The position numbers and the translations under genes are program-made. The notes beneath the pieces are model-generated. The model had not been told where the DNA came from and made no database searches. It was given only the letters and a program-made list of their open reading frames with translations. Shown piece by piece: positions 51,130 to 59,858 of a stretch of 64,000 nt of DNA (its first letter is position 1; each line of letters opens with the position of its first letter). Source of the stretch: Longispora albida DSM 44784. Lineage in GTDB: Bacteria > Actinomycetota > Actinomycetes > Mycobacteriales > Micromonosporaceae. The DNA lies in NCBI RefSeq assembly GCF_000379825.1, contig NZ_KB903836.1:62599-126598 (forward strand), read 5' to 3'.

Positions 51130-52020
51130 CTACGGCCGCACGACGGCGACCGGGCACGCGGCGTGGTGCAGAGCCGCCTGGCTGACGGAACCGAGCAGCA
51201 GCCCGGCGAAACCACCCCGGCCCCGGGCCCCGACCACGAGCAGCTCGGCCCCGGCGGACGCGCCGACGATCGCCTGCCCCGCCCGGCCCTGGACCATGCG
51301 CTGGGTGACACGCACGTCGGGGTAGCGTTCCCGCCAGCCCGACAGTGCCTCGCTGAACACCCGCTTCTCCTCGGCTTCGACCAGGTCCGCGTCGTAGACG
51401 AGCGGCAGCATGTCGCCGGGCTCGGCCGACTGCGGCCAGCGCCAGGCGTGCACGGCGACCAGGTCCCGGCCGCGCAGCGAAGCCTCCCGGAAAGCGAAAC
51501 CCACAGCCCCCTGGCTGTTCGGCGAGCCGTCCACCCCGACGACGACCGCCCCGGCCGAGGGCAGCGGCTCAGATTCCGGACGTACCACGACAACCGGGCA
51601 CGCGGCGTGCGCGGACACCTGCACGCCCGTCGAGCCAGCCAGCAGCCCGGTGAACCCACCGAGCCCCCGGTGCCCCAGCACGACCATCGCGGCCTCCCGG
51701 CTCTCCGAGACCAGCACCGGCACGGCGGCACCCTCGGCGTACTCGGTCTCCACGCTCAGCCCGGGGTGCGCGGCCAGCGCGCGATCGGCGGCCTGCGCCA
51801 GGTACTCCTGCGCCTGTTCCCGCAGCGAGACCCGAAGCTCGTGCGCGCTGATCAGGCCGTTGGGCAGTCGCATCAACGGCCAGATACTCGCGTGAACGAC
51901 GCGCAGCTTGCGGTGGTGCAGCACAGCGGCATCAGCGGCCCAGTCCACGGCGGCGAGCGCCATCTCCGAACCGTCGATCCCGGCGACAACAGGGCTGCTG
52001 GCAACAGGCTGGGCAGTCAT
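51130..52020 (-). CDS. Tandem universal stress protein
   Basis: A 296-residue two-domain USP (SPVVAGIDGSEMALAAVDWAAD). ATP-binding loops: GHRGLGGFTGLLAGSTGVQ and GARGRGGFAGLLLGSVSQA. The ATG at 52020 follows CGGAGGCCGTC. It heads the USP-nitroreductase-nitroreductase-USP operon and has a DevR-like site about 62 bp upstream. Confidence 0.9.
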   Translation of the reverse strand: MTAQPVASSPVVAGIDGSEMALAAVDWAADAAVLHHRKLRVVHASIWPLMRLPNGLISAHELRVSLREQAQEYLAQAADRALAAHPGLSVETEYAEGAAVPVLVSESREAAMVVLGHRGLGGFTGLLAGSTGVQVSAHAACPVVVVRPESEPLPSAGAVVVGVDGSPNSQGAVGFAFREASLRGRDLVAVHAWRWPQSAEPGDMLPLVYDADLVEAEEKRVFSEALSGWRERYPDVRVTQRMVQGRAGQAIVGASAGAELLVVGARGRGGFAGLLLGSVSQAALHHAACPVAVVRP

Positions 52021-52081
52021 GACGGCCTCCGTGAAGATCGGGTACTTCTCCACGATCGCCGCACCAGCCCCTCACAGCACA

Positions 52082-52095
52082 GTGCCGAACGTCCC
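52082..52095 (-). promoter_or_regulatory. DevR/OsdR-like box before the USP-nitroreductase operon
   Basis: On the minus strand GGGAC-GTTC-GGCAC (11 of 14), preceded by GGG. The distance to the USP start, about 62 bp, matches the other sites. Confidence 0.45.
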
Positions 52096-52289
52096 CCCTG
52101 GCAGGTTCGACCGGCCTGTACCGCACGGCTGGGCTTCGCGGGTGGACCTGGACCAGATCAGCTACATAGTGATCATTTACCTGTGGCGCACTTCCCAGAC
52201 GAGGCGCGTGCCGCGTCGCAATCGGCTCTATGGCAAGCCCAGGCGGCCCGCTGGGGCACGGGTGAACCGGGCCGTGTAATACGGCCTAT

Positions 52290-52779
52290 ATGGCTGACAA
52301 GGTTCAGATGGCAGGAACGCTCATCGGTGTCCTGGTCGGCGCTGTAATTACCGGGGGATTCGGGCTGCTGAACCTGCGCGTCCAACGACGGCACAAGCTG
52401 GAGGCTGAGCGCCGTGAACGCGAGGCAGCGTCAGCGGCACGCGCCGCTGACGCCCTGTCGCGGCTGCTCCTCCTTGAGCCAGAACCCCGCTAGCCCGATC
52501 GCAGCGGCGGGGCTTCAGGGCGAGATGGTAATCCTGGCTAACCAGAATCTGCGCGTACGCCTTCTGGAAGCAGCAAAGATCTGGGACTGCTCCGGGAGCC
52601 CCGAGGTTTTGCAATCCGCGAAGGCCAGGCCGCGTCATGCCTCAGCAAGCCACGCGCTGGAGTGCATTGGCGCGCACCTTCGCGGTGACAGCATTCCGGA
52701 CGTCCCGGAGTCGTTTGCGCGGGTTCGATCGGCGTATGAAGACTGGGCTGAGTCGTTCCACGACTCACTTGGTCTTTAA
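52290..52779 (+). pseudogene. Frame-broken small membrane protein gene
   Basis: The first part (52290-52493) encodes one transmembrane helix (AGTLIGVLVGAVITGGFGLL) and a charged helix ending SRLLLLEPEPR. At about 52470-52490 a second frame takes over without a start of its own and continues with GLQGEMVILANQNLRVRLLEA to a stop at 52779. Joined, they resemble the small TM-plus-coil proteins common in actinomycetes. One base change in number would restore a single protein of about 155 residues. Could be a true pseudogene or a sequencing indel. Confidence 0.45.
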
Positions 52780-52983
52780 CCCTGTGGGTGCCGAGAGACT
52801 ACTTCGGTGATCGTGGCGGCAGCCCTTGGTTGATCATTCCACTTGCGACAGTTGGATGATCGGCTCAAGGGCTGCGGGATTAGTGTGCATCACGGTGGTC
52901 GCGGAACAGCGTTCGGGGAGTTGCCGGGGTTCCGGCGAGGGTTCTACCGGGCAGTCGCGAGACCAGGAACGAGGAGGCGGGCG

Positions 52984-53100
52984 ATGACCGGCTGGGAAGA
53001 GGATTTCTCGGAGTATTTCCGGGGTTCTGCTGCCCGGCTGCGCCGGATGGCGTACGCGCTGTGCGGTGACTGGCACGCCGCCGAGGACCCAGTTGGCTAG
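52984..53100 (+). pseudogene. N-terminal stub of a SigE-family sigma factor
   Basis: Thirty-eight codons: [20 protein letters not shown] followed by GDWHAAEDPVG and a stop. This is the start of sigma region 2 in SigE-family ECF factors, where GDWHxAEDLVQ is the family hallmark. Regions 2.3 to 4 are absent, so it cannot function. The remaining gene was lost by deletion at about 53090. Confidence 0.6.
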
Positions 53101-53120
53101 CGTCAGCTCTGTCGCCAAAT

Positions 53121-53378
53121 CTAGCACTCCATAGTGGATTCGGCCTCATGCCGTTCTTGGGCTCTGCTGGTCGTGTGCAACCCCAGGCGGGCCGCCGCGT
53201 CGAACCCACCGGCGCGGTGGAGGACCTTGACGGCCACAGTGCGCCCGGAGCGCAGGTCCGTGCCCTGCCATACGGAGGCCGTGGCACCACGGCCGGCCAG
53301 GCGGCTGAGCTGGTACCGGCCGCGCAGGACCCGCCCGGATTCCAGGACGGTGCGTGACTCACGTGGCGCTGGGGTCAT
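53121..53378 (-). pseudogene. N-terminal stub of a Ser/Thr protein kinase
   Basis: Eighty-five codons from the ATG at 53378. GRYQLSRLAGRGATASVWQG is the glycine-rich ATP loop and TVAVKVLHRAG contains the invariant Lys. Homology ends near residue 70, before the catalytic HRD and DFG motifs, and a stop follows at 53121. It faces the sigma stub; both genes lost their 3' parts at nearly the same place, consistent with one deletion or a vanished mobile element. Confidence 0.6.
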
Positions 53379-53522
53379 GTCACTGGCCTACCCGGCCGGG
53401 GAGCCCCGCCAGACGCGCCGCCGTCGGCCGTCCCGTACCGGATGATTCCTGGTGCCGGCTTGCGAGGCATGTGCGGGGTAAAGCTGCTTCCGTAGGCACG
53501 AGGCGCTGTCAGGCGGAAAGGC

Positions 53523-53564
53523 GGCATCGCCGCCGGGGCGTTCCCCTACCCCGGCGGCGATGCC
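53523..53564 (-). terminator. Terminator of the RHS gene
   Basis: A perfect 16-bp stem, GGCATCGCCGCCGGGG with its complement, and a 10-nt loop. It lies 14 bp past the RHS stop codon. Confidence 0.85.
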
Positions 53565-53578
53565 TGTTCGTGGTGCGG

Positions 53579-56500
53579 CTAGCACTCTCCTGGGAACCGG
53601 CCGCAGCCTCGCTTCTCGTTGCCGCGGATCGGCGGGGCCGGGTCTGGCGCGATCCGTACTTCCTCCGTCCACGTGACGGTCTGGGTCTTCTCCGAGCCCT
53701 GGCCGCTGGGGAAGTAGTTGTTCAGCATCGGGTTGACGTGTTTCTTGTAGAACTCGCTGTACCCGATCGGCGGTGGCAGCCGGGTGGCCGAGGCCATGGT
53801 GCTGGAGTTGGTGATCCGGAAGGCGACCGTCGCGGTGCCCTTCTTCTTGTCCACCCCGATCAGGGTGTACTCCAGGCTGTAGGAGCCCAGCAGGCCGGCC
53901 GACAGGTTGTTCGTCATGTCGTTGTAGAACTTCTTCGCGCTCTGGGTGAACCCGCCGCCCAGGCTGTACCGGTTCGAGTCGCTCCCGCCGACCTTGAGTT
54001 CGCCGCTGCGGACCTGGTCTGCGATCAGTTCCCGGGTCTTCTGGACGTGACCGTGCTCCTGGAGCTTGGTGACGAACCGGTCGCCGTCCTTGAGATCGCG
54101 GTGTTTCGGCCCCTTGCCGGATGCCCATTCCATCCCGATGCCGTAGGCGGTGGGGTCGTCCGGGGTGCCCTTGCGGTTCTTCACCGCGTGGAAGGAGGAC
54201 TCGAACGGCCCGCCCAGGCCCTCGGCCAGGGACTGCGCCCGCGATCCGGTGATCGCGTCGAGCCCGTGGTCGCCGGCGGTCACTCCGGCCACCACCGCCT
54301 CGCCGATCTTCGCGCCGCCGAAGGCGATCACGCCTGCTCCGAACAGCTTGAGCTTGTTGCAGATGTCCCACCAGCACAGGCCGCTCGGGTCGGAGAAGGT
54401 GACCGGGCTGTTGTTGGCATAGAGGTACGCCTGCCACTGCTGGGGATCGCTCAGGTCCATCACCGGGTCCGGTGAGACGAACCTGCCGATCGCCGGGTCG
54501 TACTCCCTGGCGCCGAGATGCGTCAGGCCCGTGCTGTCCTTCGTGCCGCCGACCAGGCCACGGTCGAGGCTCGCCGGCCAGCTGCGGGCCACGTTGCGCT
54601 CGGTACCGAACGGGGTGCTCCGCCGGCTCGACACCGCCTGCGTCACGGCGTTCACCGTGACCTGGGTGGTGCCCTGCGAGTCCTGCACGAGCCAGGTCAG
54701 GCCGGTGCTGGTCCGGGTGGCGGCTGTCTGGCCGCCGTGAGTGTAGTACCGGGTGCCGGTCTTCGCCGTGCCGTTGAACCGGATCTCCTGCCCCGGCAGG
54801 TACAGCGTGGTACCCGACGGGTCCTTCCGGATCAGGCGGCTGCCGTCGGCGTCGTACACATAGGACGATGTCCCGGACTTGTCGGTGCTGCTCGCCAGGT
54901 GGCCTTCGGCGTCCCACAGCAGCGTCTGCGTGCCGTTGGCGCCGGCCGGCCGGGTCTCGGTGTTACCGGCGGCGTCGTAGGTGTACGTGCCGGTCCTCGT
55001 CCCGGAGTTGTCCGTGGTCACCGTCTTGGCCAGCGCGTGGCTGCCCGCCTCGGGCGTGTACACAGTCGTCCGGTCGCCGGCCGTGGTGCCGTGCTCCACC
55101 TGCTGCGTGCGGTTGCCCAGCACGTCCAGGGTGAACTTCTGCCAGTACTTCGCCGGGCCGCCCAGCCCGGCCGCCGTCGGGGCCGCCTTGCAGTCGCGGG
55201 CGGCCGGTGTCCATGCCTCGGTCAGGCGCTGGAGGTAGTCCGACCTGAAGCACTGGTTGTCGCCGCTGGTCAGGTCGGAGATCGCGGAGACGTTGCCCGC
55301 CAGGTCGTAGCTGTAGCGGACGTCGGAGATCGTGGCTGGCCCGGTCTGCTTGGACGTCCAGATCTGGTCGAGCCGCCGGGTGCCCTCCTCGTAGTGCCGG
55401 GTGATGTCCACAGTGTTGCCGCCCTCGTTGCGCAGGCTGTAGGTGCCCAGCTCGCTGAACGAGGTGTACGTCGAGCCCGCGACCAGCGTCGTCTTCGCCC
55501 TGGTCCCGTAGCCCGAGTCCAGCGTCACCGGCCGGCCCATCCCGTCGTACCCGTAACCGAGGGTCTCCACAGCCAGGTCACCGGCCGCCGGGATGCGCTG
55601 GCTGAGCGCCGTGCCGTCCTGGTTGTAGGTGTAGACGTAGGTGTAGGTGCCGTTCACGCCCGCAGCCGGGATCGTGTACTTCACCGCGCTCGGCTGGTAG
55701 TCGGCCGTGAAGCCGGTGGTCTCCTTCACGTAGGCCTCGGCCCCGATGAACCTGGTCGAGCGGACCAGCTTCCCGTTGACCTTCTCGCCGCTCGGCAGGG
55801 TGTCGAAGTCCCAGCTCAGCCGGAGCGGCCCGTCAGCGGCACCCTCCCGGACACTCGTCTTGCGGCCGATCTTGTCGTAACCGAAGTACAGCGTGATCTT
55901 CCGCGCGTCGGTGACGCTGGTGACCTCACCGAAGTCGTTGATCTTCGTTTCGGTGGTGCCCCGGTCCGGGTCGGTGGTCTTCACCGTCCGGCCCCACAGG
56001 TCGTACTCGTAGCCCCAGCTGTTGCCCGCCGGGTCGGTGACCCTGGACCGCTGGCCCTTGCGGTTGAACGTGTACCGGGTCGCGTCATAGTCCGCCGGGT
56101 TGGCGCTGCCCGCCGTCTCACCCGCGTGGTACTGCCGGAACTCCACCGTCCGCCCGGCCGCGTCCTTGAGCGTGGACGTCGGGGTGCCGCCGGCCGCCGG
56201 GGTCACGTCGACCCGGTCGCCGCCGTACGCCGTCGTGCTCCTCGACCGGACCGTGCCGTTCACCTTCAGCGTGGACGCGACCGGCCGGCCGGCCCCGTCG
56301 AAGGTGGTCTCGCTGCGGTTCGGAACCTGCTGGGTCGGCCGGAACAGGTCCGGGCCCGGGCTGCCGAGCGCGAGGTACATGCCGTGTGCGGCGCTGGCCC
56401 GACCGGCCGAGTCGTAGAAGGTGTCCGTGACGACCACGCCGCTGCCGCCGGCCCCGTTCGCCGACTGGGTCTGCCGGGGACGGAGCATGCTGTCGTACAG

Positions 56501-59500
56501 GGTGTACATGCTGAACTGCCCGCCGGTCGCGTTCAGCTTCCTGGTGTGCACGGCGGTGGTGCCGCCGGAGCGGACCAGGTACTCGTAACTGATGTTCGGG
56601 ACCTGCGCCCGGTCCCGGCCCGGCTGCCACACGCTGAGCAGCCGGCCGAGCCCGTCGTACGCCATCTCGGTCCGGCGGCCGTTGCTGTCCACGCTGAGCA
56701 CTGGCGCGCCCCAGGCGGGGTCGACGGTGCTGCTGGTCTGCCAGCCCATCGCGTCGGTGGTCAGGGTCTGGGTCACCGGGCCGCCGAGCGCCGGCGTGTA
56801 TTCGATCTTGCTGGTGTTCTTCTTGATGTCGGAGGTGAGCACGGCCCGGCCGTACACGTCGAACTGGGTGGTGGTGGCCGTGATGTAGCTGGGCTGCCCG
56901 GCCGTGAAGGCCTTGAGCTGCCAGGTCTTCGTCGGCTCGCCCTCGGCAGGCGCGACGCCGTTGGCCTTGCCGTCGTAGTCGGTCAGGTTGTCGCTGAGCA
57001 CGTCGGCCTCGGTGAGCTTGGCCGGGACGGCGGCCTTCGCGCAGCTCACGGCGTAGCTGCGCTGCCGGGAGACGAAGGAGGTCAGCCAGGCCGTGGTGTT
57101 GCGGGCGTAGTCGGTGATCCCGCAGGTCTCATCGCCGGTCACCGCGTCGTCACCCGCGTTGTCCACCTTGAACGGCATGCCGTGGTCGTCGTACGCCGTC
57201 TTGGTGGTCGTGGTGCGCGGAGCCCGGCCGCCGTCCAGCGCCGTGCGGGTGTGGACGGCGCCGATGCCGCCGTGGCGCGCGTGCACGGTCCAGCCGTTGA
57301 TGGTCCGGGTCGCGGTCGGATCCGACTGCCACGGCACGTTCACCGTCGCCGAGACCTCAGCGGTTCCGTTGTAGATGATCGACTCGCGGGTCATGCCGGC
57401 GTAGGCGTCCTCGTCCGGGGTCTCCGGCACGCCACCGGTCGCGATGGCCGGCAGCTTCACCGAGCGGGTGCCGGTGGTGAACTTGTCGCCGTCGAGACCA
57501 CGGAAGTACCTGCTGACGCTCACCGACTGCTCGCCAGGGTCGCCCTTGGTGGTGCGCACCTCGGCGTAGCCCCGCCACCCGGACCAGGTCCGGCTGGCCG
57601 GCTTGACCAGCCCGTCGTCGTCGGCGTACCGCCAGCCGGGATCGCCGGCGTAGTCGTAGTGCGTGATCGCCCGCACGGCCCCGCCGCTCGGGTCGGCCTC
57701 GGTCACGTCGGTGACCACGTACTTGTGGAAGTAGTCGAGGATCGGCTTGAGTTCCCCGTCCGGCGTCCAGTACACCGGGTAGCAGCGCAGCTTGTTCTCG
57801 GCGAGCTTCGCCGGGTCGGGCATCCGGGAGCCGGGAACGCAGTCCGGGCTGGAGTACTCCACAGTGGTCTTCGCGCCGGTCTCGGTGATGATCGACTTGA
57901 TCCGGTGCCACTTCATCGCCGGGTACTGGTCGGAGTGGGTGTCCACCCGGTTCGGCAGCTGCACCGGCTCGAAGGTGATGTCCGGCACCGGGGTCCTGGT
58001 GCCAGCCAGGCCCACGTGTGAGATCTTGTCCAGCCACAGCCCGCCACGGGTGCCGTCACCCGGATCGGGGAACGACTGGGTCAGCGTCCACGACTCGACG
58101 TCCTTGCCGCCGGCCTTGTTCAGCACACCCGTCAGCCGCTTCTTCGACCAGAACGTCGGCGAGCCCACGTAACACGGGCTGGCCTTGCACTCCAGGTCGA
58201 CCGGCGTGTCCGGCCAGTGCGTCGCGTCGAACTTCGTGCAGTCCGACAGGCACCGGTCGCTCGTGGTGAACACGACCTGGAACGGCGCGGTCTCGGTACG
58301 ATCGGAACGGGTGCCGTAGTCGATCCGCGTCAGGTACGAGTCACGGTCGTAGCTCACCAGGTCGGTCGTGGTGCCCTCACGGGCGTACTTGTTGGTTTCC
58401 TTGGCGTAGACGTACGTCATGGTGTTCTTGTGCGGGTCCTCGACGGACTCCAGATTCCACCGGTAACCCTGGACGCAGTCGGAATCCTTGAACGCCGCCG
58501 CGTGGCAGTCCTCGCCCTCGTGATTGCCGTACACCGGCGCGGTCAGGGTGGCCGGGGCCGACTTGCCGAACACGTACTTCGTACCGTCCGGCGTGGTCAC
58601 CTGCCAGTGCTCGCCGTTCTTCGCGCCGTTCACCGCGCCCGTCACCCGCTCGATCAGCGTGCCGTCGTCGGAGCGGGACCGCCACCGGTTTCCGGAGTCC
58701 TTGATCAGCTCACTGGTCCGGCCGTTCAGGGACAGGGTCGCGTTGTCGGCCGCCCAGCAGCTGTCGCCGGTCTTCTTCGTGTTGTTGCCGCCGGTCATGT
58801 CGTCGGCGCAGTTGCGGTAGCGGCGCTCCACGAAACCGGGGGAGTAGTCGAAACCCTCACCGATCCACGACGGCTGGTTGTTGGAGGCCGCGACCTTACC
58901 GTCCACACTGGACGACGAGTAGCGGAACTTCACCGACGGCACCGGCCCGCTCATCGCCGGCGGGGACCGCAGCGGATAGCTCCACGAGAACTCGCCACTG
59001 TTCCCGCCCGCCGTCCACGTCGACGACGGCGACAGCGTGGTCGCCTCGAAGCTGCCCGCCGGCCCGGCCGTGCCAGGCGCGAGAGCCAGCGTCGTGTCAG
59101 CCTCGGCGGACAACGGCACAGCCGCCGACACGGTGGTGCTCTCCGGGCTGTTCACGCTCGGCACCGGCCTGCCCTCACAGCCGGGCGCACCCGGCGTGGT
59201 CAGCGCGCACCCGGGTAGCTCGATCAGCCGCAACCGGCTCGCCCAGTCCGCACCATGCGCCGACTGGAAGGCCGAATAGTCCACCGACACCGTCGCCTGA
59301 CCGGCACCATCCAGGCTGCGCACGTCAAAAACGAGGCCATCGACGCCGGCTGCGGATGCTGCCGCTCGATCACGAGTCTTTATTTGTACCTTGGACGGAG
59401 CCCGCACCGCCGCTCCGGCTGGGCTGCTGAACGCCACGGGAGTCCCAGCAGCCCGCACAGCCGACGGCAGCTCCATGAACCGCTGCCCGGGCGCGAGACG

Positions 59501-59776
59501 CTGGCCCCCGCCCGCGGCGAGGTCAACATCCACTGTGGACGCGGACGGCCACTGCGGATCCGGCTTGCTGACCGAGGCGCGGATACCGGCCTGGGCCGTG
59601 CCCGGCCTGACGACGGTACCGGCGACCGGCTTTTCCTTCTGGGTCTTGCCGGGGCTGTACGGGGCGGCCAGCGCTGGGGAACTGTCAGCCACCCCCGCCA
59701 GCAGCCCGGCGGCCATGGCCACGGCCAGGCCACGATGAAGTACCCGGCTCAGCCGGGCACGGCGCACTGCACGCAT
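53579..59776 (-). CDS. Secreted RHS/YD-repeat protein with variable C-terminal tail
   Basis: A 2065-residue protein. A signal peptide (LAVAMAAGLLAGVADSSPALA) is followed by an N-terminal beta-rich region, a SpvB/TcdB-like part (GEFSWSYPLRSPPA, WIGEGFDYSPGFVERRYRNC), and many YD repeats from about residue 900 to 1700 (YDGLGRLLSVW, YDLWGRTVKTTD, YDAAGNTETRP). The RHS core ends LGAREYDPAIGRFVSPDPV and NNSPVTFSDPSGL near 1798. The last ~265 residues are unlike the rest: Gly/Ala-rich hydrophobic KLFGAGVIAFGGAKIGEA, then an uncharacterised domain. RHS shells encapsulate and deliver C-terminal toxins. No immunity gene is evident downstream. ATG 59776 follows ACAGGAAGACAGAC. Confidence 0.88.
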   Translation of the reverse strand: MRAVRRARLSRVLHRGLAVAMAAGLLAGVADSSPALAAPYSPGKTQKEKPVAGTVVRPGTAQAGIRASVSKPDPQWPSASTVDVDLAAGGGQRLAPGQRFMELPSAVRAAGTPVAFSSPAGAAVRAPSKVQIKTRDRAAASAAGVDGLVFDVRSLDGAGQATVSVDYSAFQSAHGADWASRLRLIELPGCALTTPGAPGCEGRPVPSVNSPESTTVSAAVPLSAEADTTLALAPGTAGPAGSFEATTLSPSSTWTAGGNSGEFSWSYPLRSPPAMSGPVPSVKFRYSSSSVDGKVAASNNQPSWIGEGFDYSPGFVERRYRNCADDMTGGNNTKKTGDSCWAADNATLSLNGRTSELIKDSGNRWRSRSDDGTLIERVTGAVNGAKNGEHWQVTTPDGTKYVFGKSAPATLTAPVYGNHEGEDCHAAAFKDSDCVQGYRWNLESVEDPHKNTMTYVYAKETNKYAREGTTTDLVSYDRDSYLTRIDYGTRSDRTETAPFQVVFTTSDRCLSDCTKFDATHWPDTPVDLECKASPCYVGSPTFWSKKRLTGVLNKAGGKDVESWTLTQSFPDPGDGTRGGLWLDKISHVGLAGTRTPVPDITFEPVQLPNRVDTHSDQYPAMKWHRIKSIITETGAKTTVEYSSPDCVPGSRMPDPAKLAENKLRCYPVYWTPDGELKPILDYFHKYVVTDVTEADPSGGAVRAITHYDYAGDPGWRYADDDGLVKPASRTWSGWRGYAEVRTTKGDPGEQSVSVSRYFRGLDGDKFTTGTRSVKLPAIATGGVPETPDEDAYAGMTRESIIYNGTAEVSATVNVPWQSDPTATRTINGWTVHARHGGIGAVHTRTALDGGRAPRTTTTKTAYDDHGMPFKVDNAGDDAVTGDETCGITDYARNTTAWLTSFVSRQRSYAVSCAKAAVPAKLTEADVLSDNLTDYDGKANGVAPAEGEPTKTWQLKAFTAGQPSYITATTTQFDVYGRAVLTSDIKKNTSKIEYTPALGGPVTQTLTTDAMGWQTSSTVDPAWGAPVLSVDSNGRRTEMAYDGLGRLLSVWQPGRDRAQVPNISYEYLVRSGGTTAVHTRKLNATGGQFSMYTLYDSMLRPRQTQSANGAGGSGVVVTDTFYDSAGRASAAHGMYLALGSPGPDLFRPTQQVPNRSETTFDGAGRPVASTLKVNGTVRSRSTTAYGGDRVDVTPAAGGTPTSTLKDAAGRTVEFRQYHAGETAGSANPADYDATRYTFNRKGQRSRVTDPAGNSWGYEYDLWGRTVKTTDPDRGTTETKINDFGEVTSVTDARKITLYFGYDKIGRKTSVREGAADGPLRLSWDFDTLPSGEKVNGKLVRSTRFIGAEAYVKETTGFTADYQPSAVKYTIPAAGVNGTYTYVYTYNQDGTALSQRIPAAGDLAVETLGYGYDGMGRPVTLDSGYGTRAKTTLVAGSTYTSFSELGTYSLRNEGGNTVDITRHYEEGTRRLDQIWTSKQTGPATISDVRYSYDLAGNVSAISDLTSGDNQCFRSDYLQRLTEAWTPAARDCKAAPTAAGLGGPAKYWQKFTLDVLGNRTQQVEHGTTAGDRTTVYTPEAGSHALAKTVTTDNSGTRTGTYTYDAAGNTETRPAGANGTQTLLWDAEGHLASSTDKSGTSSYVYDADGSRLIRKDPSGTTLYLPGQEIRFNGTAKTGTRYYTHGGQTAATRTSTGLTWLVQDSQGTTQVTVNAVTQAVSSRRSTPFGTERNVARSWPASLDRGLVGGTKDSTGLTHLGAREYDPAIGRFVSPDPVMDLSDPQQWQAYLYANNSPVTFSDPSGLCWWDICNKLKLFGAGVIAFGGAKIGEAVVAGVTAGDHGLDAITGSRAQSLAEGLGGPFESSFHAVKNRKGTPDDPTAYGIGMEWASGKGPKHRDLKDGDRFVTKLQEHGHVQKTRELIADQVRSGELKVGGSDSNRYSLGGGFTQSAKKFYNDMTNNLSAGLLGSYSLEYTLIGVDKKKGTATVAFRITNSSTMASATRLPPPIGYSEFYKKHVNPMLNNYFPSGQGSEKTQTVTWTEEVRIAPDPAPPIRGNEKRGCGRFPGEC

Positions 59777-59818
59777 GTCTGTCTTCCTGTACGAGGGGAT
59801 CGCGGGAGAGAGGGGAAC

Positions 59819-59850
59819 GGGGCTGAGCCGATTGCCGTCAGCTCAGCCCC
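59819..59850 (-). terminator. Hairpin between the LamG and RHS genes
   Basis: A perfect 10-bp stem, GGGGCTGAGC/GCTCAGCCCC, with a 12-nt loop, 9 bp past the LamG stop and 43 bp before the RHS start. It could attenuate read-through so that less RHS than LamG protein is made. Confidence 0.6.
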
Positions 59851-59858
59851 GGGTACTG

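Noticed and set aside
54518-58021. 1167-codon plus-strand open frame opposite the RHS gene
   Set aside because: Low-complexity Arg/Gly/Val content and no motifs, while the minus strand encodes clear YD repeats.
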